Shown one piece after another: positions 37,336 through 47,530 of a stretch of DNA of 64,000 nucleotides. The notes beneath the pieces were generated by a model that was not told where the DNA came from, did no database searches, and was given only the letters and a program-made list of their open reading frames with translations. Within the stretch, counting starts at the first letter, position 1. Each line of letters starts with the position of its first letter. Source of the DNA: Prorocentrum cordatum (Eukaryota > Sar > Dinophyceae > Prorocentrales > Prorocentraceae); the NCBI GenBank assembly GCA_963575745.1, contig CAUYUJ010000381.1, positions 207,131 through 271,130 on the forward strand, given 5' to 3'. The translations under genes were made by a program, and so were the position numbers.

Positions 37336-38957
37336 TGTGACGTGCTGCGGCAAGCGCAGCGCGTCCTCGCAATTCCAGCGTCTTCAGTTCAATATGTCTG
37401 CGCTGCCAGTGTAATTCTGTAGCAGGATGCCGGCCCCAGCCATCGCTATACCTTCCTCATTTCGCTTATTTGCCCTGGCCACCAGCTCGCTTACCAATGG
37501 TACCCATCCCGTGCACACCTCCCTTTCCCGCACATCCTCCCACCCCCTCTTGGACCTTCCTCCTCACCCACTCCCATCACTCCCCATGTCAGATCCCCCT
37601 TTCCCCGTTCACGCGCACAGTGCTAGCGGATGCTGTTCACAGGCTCACGCAAATGCATTCGCACGCACGTGCCATTGCGTCCTTCTCCGTCTGTTCATTA
37701 TGCCTTGCACCTCCCTGCGCACGGGTCGGACGAACGGCATGGGGAAGGGCGAGTACGATTTCCGCTGCATGCAGCTGGTTTCGTCTCGCCGCTGGGCTTC
37801 GTCCTCGATGCGTGAACGCACCCAGCGCCTGGAGGCGCCAGAGAAACAGCTCCGTAAGCTGATTTGCGAACCCCCGCTTTGCTATCCCCCATGTCGTCCG
37901 ACCCGATGCGCACCATCTCTCCTCGCCCTCGTCCCGATGCGCAACATATTTTCCGATACGTACCCGAGTTGCCCGTCCTCTTCCCCCCGTGTCCCTCGCC
38001 GTTAGTCACTGCCCTGGCTCTGCGCGTGCTTGTAGGCTTGCTTCGAGTTCTACAGGGACTCAAAAAAGAGTGCTCATTTCCGTGAGTGTTCATTTCTGTG
38101 GTCCCACCCGTGTTCCACAATAGAGCCGTCTGAACTGCACTACAGCTACTTCTGCGTGGCCATCTTGCCAATGCACCTCTGATCTGTCCGTTTTAATGTT
38201 TCTCTCTCTCTCTCTTTGTGTCTCTCGGGCTGACCCGAACATGTTTTCCCGGACCGATTACGGACCGTTCGCTTCGAACATCTTTTCTTCCCCTCAAGCG
38301 AGCGGCCGAGTACACGGCCCTCGGGGGCCATGGAGTTCGTGAACGGATGGCCCCGAATGGAGGATGCTCCGCTTGCAAACACCCGAGCACGAACCTGTGC
38401 TTTTGAACCTCCCCCCCCGAGCACACGTTATTGGGCCCGCCCGGGTCTCCTCGCTCTCGGATGAACGCTGGCGGCCCTATGTCTCTCCGACGTGGTGGAC
38501 GTCTCCTCGCTCTCCTCCTCCTCCTCCTGCCCCTCTGTCGCCCGCCCTTTGCTGCAGGAGCCCCCCGGGAGCGCGGGCCTCTCTGCCCATCCCTCTCGGA
38601 GCCCTTTTGGCCTGCTCTGTGGCCCCCGTCTTGGAGCCATCTTGGAGGCCGGTGGGGCCGCTTTTCTGGTCGTAGGCATACAGTCAACCCGCATAGTGAG
38701 GATGTTCAACATTCCCAAGGGTACCCTTGCACCCTTGCCTCCTCGGTCCATCCTTGGCCACTTTCGTTGGCCGCGCCCTTGTCGGGAAGCTTCGAAATTG
38801 GTGTACAAGGCCCTTGCACCCTTATCGCGCACCCTTCCTCTACGGGCTGACTGTGCTCGGCCGCGGACACCATCCAACACACACATGCTGGCAGCTTTCT
38901 CGGGCCGCTCCTTGGCGCCTCCTGGGTGCCCGTGGGGCCCCTGCCGGCGACCGCCGC
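37336..38957. other. Spacer without recognised genes
   Basis: Short (TC)n at 38200-38222. Open frames on both strands without recognisable domains. Confidence 0.4.
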
Positions 38958-39119
38958 GCGCTCTCCGCGAGCGAGGACGGCGACCTCTCCGTCGAGGAGC
39001 TCCGGGAGATGTGGGAGAAGCTGCCCCAGAAGGGCGGCCGCCTCTCGGGCAGGGGGGGGGGGCAGCGCGCGGGAGAGGGTCGCGCTGAGCTGGGGAGACG
39101 AGAGGACCGCGGGGATTGA
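38958..39119 (+). CDS. Candidate EF-hand-like exon
   Basis: The plus frame encodes ALSASEDGDLSVEELREMWE then KLPQKGG. SASEDGDLSVEE fits the EF-hand loop: Gly at position 6, Asp at 5 and 7, Leu at 8 and Glu at 12, followed by a helix. Positions 1 and 3, normally Asp, are Ser, so calcium binding would be weakened. After KLPQKGG the frame is Gly/Arg-rich to the TGA at 39117-39119 and may be intronic. EF-hand proteins are abundant in dinoflagellates, but only half a hand is visible here. Confidence 0.42.
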   Translation, partial: ALSASEDGDLSVEELREMWEKLPQKGGRLSGRGGGQRAGEGRAELGRREDRGD

Positions 39120-39254
39120 AGCACGGCTGGACCTAAACGGTGTTTTTGGCGATTTCGTGGGCCATTTTCGTTTCGACTTCGTTTTGCGGTAAAGGCGGAT
39201 TCGAGGCCGTGTAAGTTCAGCCTTGAGTTTAAGCACGCGTAAATCAAGAGCTTA

Positions 39255-39440
39255 AAAACCTCCCAGGCCCTGGTTGACGAGGCGATGTGCGCTGAGCCTC
39301 CTGTGGGCCGTCAGGGTAAGCCCTGCGTCTCGCGCGTGTCGCGCGGCGTCCTGGCGGCTCCCTGGCCTTTGTGAGCTCCCAGGAGGCTTACAGACCACGC
39401 ACTCGTAACCCGGGGTAGGGGCATTTCTTCATCTCTCATA
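39255..39440. repeat. Dispersed repeat U, copy 1
   Basis: GACGAGGCGATGTGCGCTGA, CCTCCTGTGGGCC, CAGGGTAAGCCCTGCGT, CCCAGGAGGCTTACAGACC and GGGTAGGG are shared with 56622-56790. Confidence 0.8.
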
Positions 39441-39474
39441 TATGGCAACGTGGATTAACGGCGGGTCCCGCTTC

Positions 39475-39612
39475 AGTGCAGAATTGGCCCGCTCCGTCGC
39501 CAAATGCGGTGGCGTTGGCGCCACAGTTCGGTTGGCACTGTTCCCGAACAGGTAACGCCCACTCGACAGGCCCATGGAGCTTTTGAATCCATGTGGGCTT
39601 GCGCCCGAGACG
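39475..39612. repeat. Dispersed repeat S, copy 2
   Basis: GCTCCGTCGCCAAATGCGGT, GGCGTTGGCGCC and ATCCATGTGGGCTTGCGCCC match the other S copies. Confidence 0.7.
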
Positions 39613-39825
39613 AGGGGACTCGAGGACTGCAGAATTGAGTTGCCCCAGAACTGTTTTGCTTCGTCGAGTCTGCGCAACCATCACGTCGAGTGTTCGTAGC
39701 TCTACGAACGTTCTGGTGGATTCGGCCAATACAGGCACAAATTTGAATCACATCAATTCCGTAGCCGATCTCCTACCCGAAACACTAGTGAAGTCGCGTG
39801 GGCAGGGATGGGCCACGTCCTCGTG

Positions 39826-39925
39826 CAGAAGCGCCGCGCTCCGTCGCCAAATCAGGCGGCGCTGGCCTCTCGCTTCGCCAGATCGACGGATGCGCAGTCC
39901 ATGGCAGCGTGAGCCCGATGTCGCC
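39826..39925. repeat. Dispersed repeat S, copy 3
   Basis: GCTCCGTCGCCAAATCAGGC, CAGATCGACGGAT and GTCCATGGCAGCGTGAGCCC. Shorter than the other copies. Confidence 0.7.
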
Positions 39926-40194
39926 TCGTGAGCGGGGGAGGGAAGCGAGGACGGGACGGGACGGGGATCATAACGGCGGTCGGTGCAACGCTGGATGGGG
40001 CGACGAGCCGTTCACGATCTCTGAGGGCGGGGGCTTGGCGGGGTGGCGCACGACAGGCCACCTCCGCCGCCCGCCGAGCCAGGTGTCTCTCGAAAGCCTT
40101 CTGAAAGGACACTCCGCAAGTTTCCCTGCACGCTTGATTTCGACATCGAACCCATAGAAAGGATCCGAAAGACGCCACTTCTTGGCCACAATCC

Positions 40195-40370
40195 GGCACG
40201 GAGGGAGGGTGGAGGGAGGAGGGGAGAGGGGAAGGGAGGGCTGGAGGGAGGAGGGGGAGGGAGGGGAAGGGAGGGAGGAGGAGAGGTGGGAAGGGAGGGA
40301 GGAGGGAGGAGGTAGCCTCTGGCAGAGGGGTGGAGGGAGGAGGGAGGAGGGCGGGGATCGATAGGGAGCG
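40195..40370. repeat. GGGAGGA polypurine minisatellite
   Basis: GGGAGGA / GGGAAGG units over about 175 bases. Confidence 0.9.
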
Positions 40371-40604
40371 GGCTGAAGGCTGGAGGATCGTGGTCCCGCG
40401 CAGCCTCGCGCGTCGCAGGTGGCTCCATCGACGTGCTGGCGTTCCGCGACTTCCTGGCTCTGCCCCACCCCCCCCCTGCACACACAGCAAGCAGCGCGTC
40501 GCGCGAGCCGGCGGAAGCGGACTGATAGGTGATCCTTTGGGCCTCGCTTCCCATTGTCTACCCCTGCTGCAACTCGGGGAGCCTCTGGAGCCCGCCCTAC
40601 GGAG

Positions 40605-40766
40605 TTTTCCTCCTCCTCCTCCTCATCCTCCTCGTGTTCCGCCTCCTGATCCTCCTTCCCCTCGTCCTTCCTCCCGTCCTCTTTATCCTCCTCCTCCTCC
40701 TCCTCCTCCTCCTCCTCCTCCTCCTCCTCCCCCTCATGCTTACATTATCCTCATCCGCATCATCAT

Positions 40767-40815
<49 letters not shown>

Positions 40816-41640
40816 AGCAGCATCATGATCATCACCTTCATCATCATCATCATAATCAGCATCATCACCATCATCAGCATCACCATCCACATAATCCTCA
40901 CATCATCACCACCACATCATCACCAACACTCTCATCAGCATCAGCATCCGCATCATCATCATCCTCAATATCAGCATCATCCTCCTCATCATCATCATCA
41001 AGCTCGTCATCATATGCCTCATCATACTCAGAATTTGCAGCATCAGCATCGCTATCATTATCAGCATCATCAAGATCATCGTCATCATAGTCGGCATCAT
41101 CCTTATCGTCATCATCAACATCATCATTCTTAGCATCATCATCATCATCATCATCATCAGCATCAGCATCCGTATCATCATGATCATGATTATCTTTCTC
41201 ACCGCCATCAGCATATGCATCATCAGCATCAGTGTGAGCTGCATCGTCATCATCATCAACATCATCATCCTCACCATCATCTCTTTCCGTCAGCGTCATC
41301 ATCAAACTCGTCACCATTTGTCCAACACTTCTCACCAGCATCATCATCACCACCACTACCATCATCAGCAGCAGCATCAGTATCAGCAGCATCAGCATCC
41401 GCATCACCATCGACATGCTCATCAGCATTGTCATTATCAACATCACCATCGTCATCATCAGCAGCAGCACCACCATCATCGTCATCAGCAACATTAGCGT
41501 TACCCTTATGATGAGCATCATCAGCATTAATCTCATCATCACCATCATTACCATTCTCATCCGCATCATCATCATCAACAACATCAGCATCACCATCGCA
41601 ATCGTCGTCGTCATCGTCGTCATCGTCGTCGTCTTCCTTA
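40605..41640. repeat. (TCC)n followed by a roughly 900-bp (ATC/CAT)n array
   Basis: TCC/CTC triplets to about 40735, then ATC-family triplets (CATCAT, CAGCAT, CACCAT) to about 41640. Minus-strand Asp/Met frames and plus-strand His/Ile frames are artefacts despite their length. Confidence 0.97.
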
Positions 41641-42200
41641 TCATTATCCTTCTCCTCCTCATCCTCCTCCCATTTTTCCTTTTCCCTCATCTTGAGCAGT
41701 ATCCTGTGGCGCCCTTGTCCTCAGGGACTGGGCAACCGCGTCCGCCGATCTCGGGCTATTCGTGGGCTATCCGTGCTGTGCACTCGGGGGCATCCGTTGA
41801 TACAGCCCGCGCGTTGGGTGCACCTATCGCTCGGACGCGTGTGCGCTTTTCTCGGCGATGCCAGCGCCAGACAGTCTGGAGCCCGGGCAGTCTGGGAGCA
41901 TCGTGGATGATGTTGGGGACAGGGTGCACGGATGAGATATTCAAAACATGTCTCGGAACGCCAGGGCCGCCGCTTCCGCCGCTTCCGGCGGTGTAGCCGC
42001 CTTGCCCAAGCGTGCAGCTGGGCGGGGGACGTGGCGGCGCTCGTCGATCGTCGCCCTGAACGTGTTGCATCTTGGGCGCCCGGCTGGAGCTGCAGGGTGC
42101 GGCGGCGGCTGGAGCTGGCGCGCCGCGGGCAGCGGGCCAGGCGTGATCAGTTGGCTTCAACTTGAACGATAATAATTGCATACACAACACATGTTTTGAG
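41641..42200. other. Spacer with a truncated M1 end at 41825-41862
   Basis: TATCGCTCGGACGCGTGTGC then TTTTCTCGGCGATG is the M1 left end without its right half. Confidence 0.5.
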
Positions 42201-42347
42201 GTTCGCTCAGATTTCTCGGGTCTGCGCTGGGCCTCCCTGGCGGCATCTGGCGGCGTCTCCAGCGCCAGCCCGAGCGCGCTCCACGAGCCAGGGAGGGAGG
42301 GTCCAGTGCAGATCCAAGAAATGCGCGCGGACCCCCAACAGTTTTTC
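42201..42347. repeat. F1 foldback element
   Basis: CTCAGATTTCTCGGGTCTGC at left, GCAGATCCAAGAAATGCGCG then CGGACCCCCAACAGTTTTT at right. The centre has CCTCCCTGG and CCAGGGAGGGAGG. Confidence 0.82.
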
Positions 42348-43010
42348 GTTGTTCCTCGATCAAAGGTTGCTTGTAAGGTCCGAGTGGGACACCTTCACTC
42401 ACGACGGGTGCTGCCAGCGGATGGGCGCCACGACGGCTGGGCGACCTGTAGGGGCGACATGGACACCGAGAGCGTGAAGGGCTGGGTCTGGGCGCATAGC
42501 CTGGGCGCAGAGCATTGACGAGACGAAGAAAGAAGAAGGGGCCATGGTATCAGCCGGACTTCGTGACCCGCGGCCATGCTTTTTGAGTACACGCACACAC
42601 ACGCACACCCTTCGGCGCCTCCCAGTCTTTTTGGCCAGCCCGGATCGATGCCCAACGGCCCCCCAGCCCGAAGCGAACCGAAGCAGGGGAGCCCAACCAA
42701 CCTGCCAGGAGGCGCGGTGCGTCTTGCGGAGCCTGGGCGGCGCACCAGACGCTGGTGTGCGTGCCGACGCGGCGCGGCGAGGCGCTGCGCCGCTGGAGGC
42801 GCCGCAGGCTGCCCGAGGCGAGAACCGGCCATCCCGGCGAGGTGAAGGCCTCGAGCGGGCTCCGGCGGCGGCCGGCGGGCACGTGCGCGAGCGCGGCCCT
42901 TCTCGCGGCCGAGCTGGGGGGCGACGAGCTGAGCGTCCGATCGCCGGCACCATGGCTGCCGCGGGTCGGGATCCCTCTGCCCGACTGCACCTACGTCGGC
43001 GACGGAGGCG
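42348..43010. other. GC-rich region, coding status unclear
   Basis: Both strands are open for 150-290 codons with Arg/Ala/Pro-rich translations, as expected by chance at this GC. No domain recognised. Confidence 0.35.
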
Positions 43011-43235
43011 ATGGCGCCGAACGGGTTGCAGCTGGGCGACCTCATCACCCGAAGGCGCAGGGACAGCGCAACGGGGTGTAGGTCGGCGGCGAAGCCGAAA
43101 GGAAGCTCCACTGCCCTAGTTGATTCGTTCGTCGAGCCAACTAGAAATACGCAGGATGTTTTACCCATTGGTTGTATATTCGACTCATTTCTTCTCAAGA
43201 ATAGAGCATCGATTCTTCCTGTCCCTCCTTCCTGA
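43011..43235 (+). CDS. Candidate small ORF or exon, 74 residues
   Basis: MAPNGLQLGDLITRRRRDSA, then TGCRSAAKPKGSSTALVDSF, then VEPTRNTQDVLPIGCIFDSF and a short tail. Composition is closer to real protein than the neighbouring frames and the ATG is in a reasonable context. The opposite strand is also open, and no family is recognised. Confidence 0.3.
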   Translation: MAPNGLQLGDLITRRRRDSATGCRSAAKPKGSSTALVDSFVEPTRNTQDVLPIGCIFDSFLLKNRASILPVPPS

Positions 43236-43557
43236 TTGTGGTGGCGTCTTCCTGGCTGGCCACCTTGGAGCACTGCCGCCGTCGAGCTCGTTCTGGCATC
43301 CCTTTGGCGCGGATGTCGGCCCCCACGAGGGGAAGCAGATCAGACGCTCAGGCAAGCAGCTCTTCCCCGCGAGTTCCTGCCAGTGGGCGGGCATCGTGTA
43401 CTTGCGTTCTGCTGTCGCCTTCTCCGTGGAGGAAAAAATGGGGTATCAATCCTGTTGTGCGCGAAGGCGAGCTGCGTCGGCGTCGGACAGCGGCGCCGCA
43501 GAGCCCGGTGGGGAGGCGGGGCGCTCTCTCGGGCGGACAGCGTGGAGCAAACGTTGA
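43236..43557. other. Spacer without recognised genes
   Basis: Open frames on both strands without recognisable features. Confidence 0.35.
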
Positions 43558-43705
43558 GTCGGGCCTGTCCCTCTACAGAAGGGACATTCAAAAATAGTCA
43601 AACATAGTGTGGGGACTATTGCTGGAGCATGTTTGACGATTTGGGGGTATGCTTTGACTATTTTTTCCCTCGCCCAGAATCCCCCTGTAGGGGGACACGC
43701 CCGAC
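43558..43705. mobile_element. M3 MITE-like element with long inverted ends
   Basis: 148 bp. Left end GTCGGGCCTGTCCCTCTACA(G); right end (C)TGTAGGGGGACACGCCCGAC, two mismatches in 21. Further in, AAAAATAGTCAAACATA and TATGCTTTGACTATTTTTT are also inverted. Single copy in the window, no ORF. Confidence 0.88.
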
Positions 43706-44330
43706 TTAGAGCGAACGCCCATGCCTGGCGTTGGGCGGCGGTCGGACTCGCGCTCGAAGCCCGGGCGCCTCGACGGCGGCGCGCCCGAGGCGGCACCCGG
43801 GAATCCGACGCCGCGGAGAAAGTCGGAGCGGCGGGTCGGGGGGGCAGTTTCTCAGGGGTCCCTCGCTGGGCCTCGCGGCCGCCGGCCGAAGCATCCGGGG
43901 CGACAAGCTGTAATCCCAAGGCCGGAAGAGCGAGACTTCTGGGAACAGTCCCCGGGGACTGTCTCAAGGCACGCGGCGCAGCGGTAGTGATGAGGAGAAG
44001 GGAGGAGAATACGACGACGACTGGACGCCGCGAGATGAAATTGGAGGAGTTCCGCCTTGTTGGTGCTCCTGCATCGAACAGAAGTTGGGGCGGCTGGAGC
44101 TGGCGGCGCGGCCACTCCAGTGCCACCGGAGGCGAGTACAGTTCGAGAACTAAACGGTGGCATACAAGCGGCCCGGATTAGTAGGTCGACCCTGCTAGAT
44201 CAAGGGTAACCTCGTGTCTTGTGTATTGCGACCCATGCCTCCTGCATTTCTGCTGCAACGTGGCCCTCGGAAGGGTCTTGTGTCCTCTCGCGTGTCCTCT
44301 CCAATCGAGTCCGACTGTAAACATAGTAGC
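43706..44330. other. Spacer without recognised genes
   Basis: CGGCGCGGCCACTCCAGTGCC at about 44105 recurs at 44568. Short perfect palindrome AGTCCCCGGGGACT at 43947-43960. Confidence 0.4.
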
Positions 44331-44468
44331 TCAGATGTCCGCGCGGATTTCTCCGATCCGCTTTGGAGCCCCCTGGCGGCGCCTCCGGCACCGCCCCTGG
44401 CGCGCTCCGCGCGCCAGGGAGGGAGGTCCAGCGCCGATCCGAGGAATCCGTTTGGACCTCCGAGTTTT
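44331..44468. repeat. F1 foldback element
   Basis: GTCCGCGCGGATTTCTCCGA at left; GATCCGAGGAATCCG..TTTGGACCTCC at right. The centre has CCCCTGGCGCGC and GCGCGCCAGGGAGG. Confidence 0.88.
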
Positions 44469-44526
44469 TCTGTTCATGTCATTGGTTGTTCCATAGTTAA
44501 CTTCAGCGCCGTTTGAGCCGAGGAGT

Positions 44527-45096
44527 TTGGTCGCGTCGACGGCGGCGCGCCCGCGGCGGCAGTTGGCGGCGCGGCCACTCCAGTGCCGCTGGAGGAGCCT
44601 CAGGTCGACGACCCTCTGCGCGGAATGGACCGACGAGGGCATCCAGGTCAGGGGACGGCAGATGGAGGTCAGAGATGGCCACGGGGCGACGCTCGAGGGC
44701 CCCGAGCTCCGCTGGATGTGCACGCGCCACCACTTGCGCCGCCGCTGGTTCGCGCGGCGCGCAAGCAACCCGAAGCTGTCGCTGCCATCGTTTGCAGGGG
44801 GCGCGGCATCGCGCTCGAGGGCCCGAAGAATCCGCGAGCTGACGACACTCGCGCAGACGCTGCGGCTGGCCGGCACCCGCGACGATTACGACTCGGGGCG
44901 CAGCGCGTCGCTCGAGCCAGCGGCGCGCCGACTGGCGGCGACCGTGGAGGCGGCAAACTACGGGCCTATGGGCAGGCGCGGGCGCCTCGGGCGGCTCGCC
45001 CGGGCCGGCCGGCGCCACGGGCAGGCCCGTGGGGCCGGGGCGAAGCCCAAGGCGAACGGCAGGACCGCCGCGGCCGCCCTCGGCGGGGGCCGATGA
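44527..45096 (+). CDS. Candidate ORF, 189 residues, unknown function
   Basis: The plus frame includes CAEWTDEGIQVRGRQMEVRD, ELRWMCTRHHLRRRWFARRA and RIRELTTLAQTLRLAGTRDD, with Trp, Glu and Asp use suggesting a real protein. It ends in a Gly/Arg/Ala-rich tail. A 337-codon minus-strand frame (44503-45516) overlaps but is almost pure Ala/Arg/Pro. No family recognised. Confidence 0.35.
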   Translation: MVASTAARPRRQLAARPLQCRWRSLRSTTLCAEWTDEGIQVRGRQMEVRDGHGATLEGPELRWMCTRHHLRRRWFARRASNPKLSLPSFAGGAASRSRARRIRELTTLAQTLRLAGTRDDYDSGRSASLEPAARRLAATVEAANYGPMGRRGRLGRLARAGRRHGQARGAGAKPKANGRTAAAALGGGR

Positions 45097-45358
45097 TGAG
45101 AGGCCAGGAGCTTGGGCGCCGGCCGAGCCACGGCTGCGATGGAGGGGCCCGCGGCGCCGGGCGGCCCTTCCAGGTGCCGCCGCCGGAGCAGCTCGACGCG
45201 GACGTCGGCGGGCTCGCGGGGGCATCTCCGCCCGGGACGCGCAGCGCCCGAGCAGCGCGCACACGCCACGGCAGGCTCCTTGACGACGGCTGCGGGGCCA
45301 CGGCACCGACGCCGAGGCCCGAGCCACGCCGGCCGCCGTTGCGCGCGCCCAGACGCCG

Positions 45359-45535
45359 ATGCCCGAGGACTCTGCGACGGCGACGTTGGATGCACCGGCC
45401 GATGTTGGAGTCGGCACCGTTTCGCGAAGGATTGCGATGGCCACGCTGGCGGAGGCGGCCGACCTCGCCGACCTAATTTTGAAAGCACATTCGATGTCTA
45501 CGCTTAGGTTCGGCAATTATATTTCAGGAGGTCCA
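45359..45535 (+). CDS. Candidate exon
   Basis: MPEDSATATLDAPADVGVGT, VSRRIAMATLAEAADLADLI, LKAHSMSTLRFGNYISG: a helical, coding-like stretch. It runs into an A-rich minisatellite where the translation turns Lys/Asn-rich, so the exon probably ends near 45520-45535. It may belong with the frame ending at 45096. Family unknown. Confidence 0.35.
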
Positions 45536-45705
45536 CCGAGAAAACCTGCCAAATCTTTGTTGAAAATCTTCAACCGGAAACTCAAACCCTCCAAATACGT
45601 GAAGAAATATTTCAACCAAAACCTGGGAACATCTCAGACCCCCAAAGAATTTCAAAACATATCTAAGCCAAAACCTGTGGAAATCTCGAACCCAGAAAAA
45701 ACTTG
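45536..45705. repeat. A-rich degenerate minisatellite of about 40-50 bp
   Basis: Units with AAAACCTG, CAAATC/GAACATCTC and TTCAACC / CTTGAAACC blocks. Marks an abrupt drop in GC content. Confidence 0.6.
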
Positions 45706-46734
45706 AAACCGAAATTTCAGAACAACTTGAAGCAGAGAAATCGAAACAGATGCGCGCTTTAAAACTTAACAACAACTTACACATGTTCCAGAGTTGTTCC
45801 AAGTGTTTGTTTAATTTCCGAGGCCGCAAGGTGTTGCATTTAGAGTTGTTTGTCTTCAGCGTTTTCAGAGCTCGTCAGGCGGTCAGAGATATATTGTTAT
45901 GTTGCTTTAATGTATTGCTTACTTGTAAAAATTGGTTTAGAGTTAGTTCCCTGAGTGGTTTTGAAAGTTTTCATGCGTTTAGAGTTGCAATCGAGTTTTG
46001 TCAGAGCTTCTTCTAGTATTTAAGCGCTGCGATTTCTAACGTTATCATTGTTTGTGCTTTCGAGAGTTTCGGTTCCATGTGTTTTTTGTTGAGTTTATTA
46101 TCCTTTTTGGCTGAGTTGTTGTTGTTAGTTTTTGTATTGGTTGAGATGCTATCAGGTTTGGGCTTAGATAGTTGTTGACGTTTCAGTTTCTTCGAGCGAT
46201 ATGGCGGTGGACCGCCCGTAGTCGCTACTGCCGGACCTAAGTCTACGCGGTCCTCGCGAAGAGGCTCTTCGGATAGGCCTTGTGCGTTTGAGTCGAAAGC
46301 GTAGGCGCGGCACCGGCGCGCTCACGTCGAAGGAGAAGGACGCGGCCCAGCGGCTCATGTTGTATTGCTCGGGTAGGACATTGACTACAGAGCCGATTCA
46401 GATTGCCTTGTTCGCCGAAGCTGCGAATCAGGTAGATCTACAAACATTATGCACATTTGGTGTACATTCGATCTCCTACTCGAGCTGCAGGACCGCGAAC
46501 GCGACTTTCCGACCTCGGCCTAGCCTCGATCTGGTTATGGGCGAGGGGCTGAGCCGAGCGGAGCGGCTGCCAGGCGATTGCGGCAGCGCACACCTGCGCG
46601 GATCCCACAGGCGAGGCGCACGACGGGTGCCAACGGGACCACCAGCCTAGCGAGGAGCAACGTGGCGATGGCGCGCTTTTCTATGTTCCGTTCCCCCCCA
46701 AAAAAAAACGGGTTAGACAACAAGCCAAAACATA
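45706..46734. other. A/T-rich spacer without recognised genes
   Basis: The most T-rich kilobase of the window (T runs, GTTTAGAGTT and GAGTT words). Short ORFs are Phe/Leu/Cys-rich. GC returns at about 46200. Confidence 0.45.
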
Positions 46735-46955
46735 AAACACAAACAACACTAACAACAGCAACAACAACATCAGCAACAACAGCAACAACAACATCAGCAA
46801 CGACAATAACATCAACCAATAACAACATCAACAACAACAACAACTGCAACAACAACAACACCAACAACAACAACAACTGCAACAACAACAACAACAACAA
46901 CAACTGCAACAACAACTACAACGGCAACAACAACAACAACAACAACAAAGCAACG
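46735..46955. repeat. (CAA)n microsatellite
   Basis: CAA triplets with ATC, CTG and ACG interruptions over about 220 bases. Confidence 0.97.
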
Positions 46956-47417
46956 TGGCGACGGAGCGCTGCAAGCAAAAAACAACGTGGCGCTGCACGC
47001 TGGGCACCCCGTTTCGGGCCCGTGCGCAAGGAGCCCAGGAAGGCCCGCAGCGCGGCCTCCGAGGGCGTCGAGGGCATGAGCGACAGGCGGCGGGTCGGGT
47101 TCGGCGCGGCGCGGCGCCCTCGAGCGGCGCGAGGCCGTGGCGCTGGGCGGCCTGCGAGCGGCTGCAGCGACATCGGACGAGGCACGGCGAGTGGCATTCG
47201 TCGCCGAGGTGGCCAAGCCGAAGGCCAGGGCCGAGGCGGGCGGGCACGGCGGAGCCTTGGGCGGCCCAGGCCGCGAGGCTGCGGGCGGAGGGGCAGACTC
47301 GCAGGCGGAGGATGCCAGAAGCGGCGCGGGCCCGTAACAGCGTGGCCGCGCATGAGGCAGCGCTGGGCAAGAGCGCCAACATTTCTCGGAGGAGGACGTT
47401 GTACCTATACTGCTACC
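46956..47417. other. GC-rich spacer, coding status unclear
   Basis: The plus frame ending at 47337 contains TSDEARRVAFVAEVAKPKAR, plausible coding. All six frames are largely open. Confidence 0.3.
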
Positions 47418-47530
47418 CTTCGCCCGTTTTCCCTCTGTGGGCATCCTGGGAGGCCCTCGTCGCCAGCGCTGGATTCGCTTCGGCATCCTGATCAGAACGC
47501 ATCCCAGGAGAGGTCCGGGGAGTAGCGGCC
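47418..47530. repeat. Dispersed repeat V, copy 2
   Basis: GGCCCTCGTCGCC, GCGCTGGATTCGCTTCGG and GGAGAGGTCCGGGGAGTAGC match 5500-5605. Confidence 0.6.

Noticed and set aside
40605-41690. Long minus-strand Asp/Met-rich and plus-strand His/Ile-rich ORFs
   Set aside because: They are direct translations of ATC/CAT triplets. All frames are open and no complexity remains outside the repeat.
41988-42012. GTGTAGCCGCCTTGCCCAAG as a spliced-leader relic
   Set aside because: It needs a gap and has several mismatches. The surroundings are a TTCCGCCGC repeat.
44503-45516. 337-codon minus-strand ORF
   Set aside because: Nearly pure Ala/Arg/Pro with few other residues, typical of an antisense frame in GC-rich DNA.
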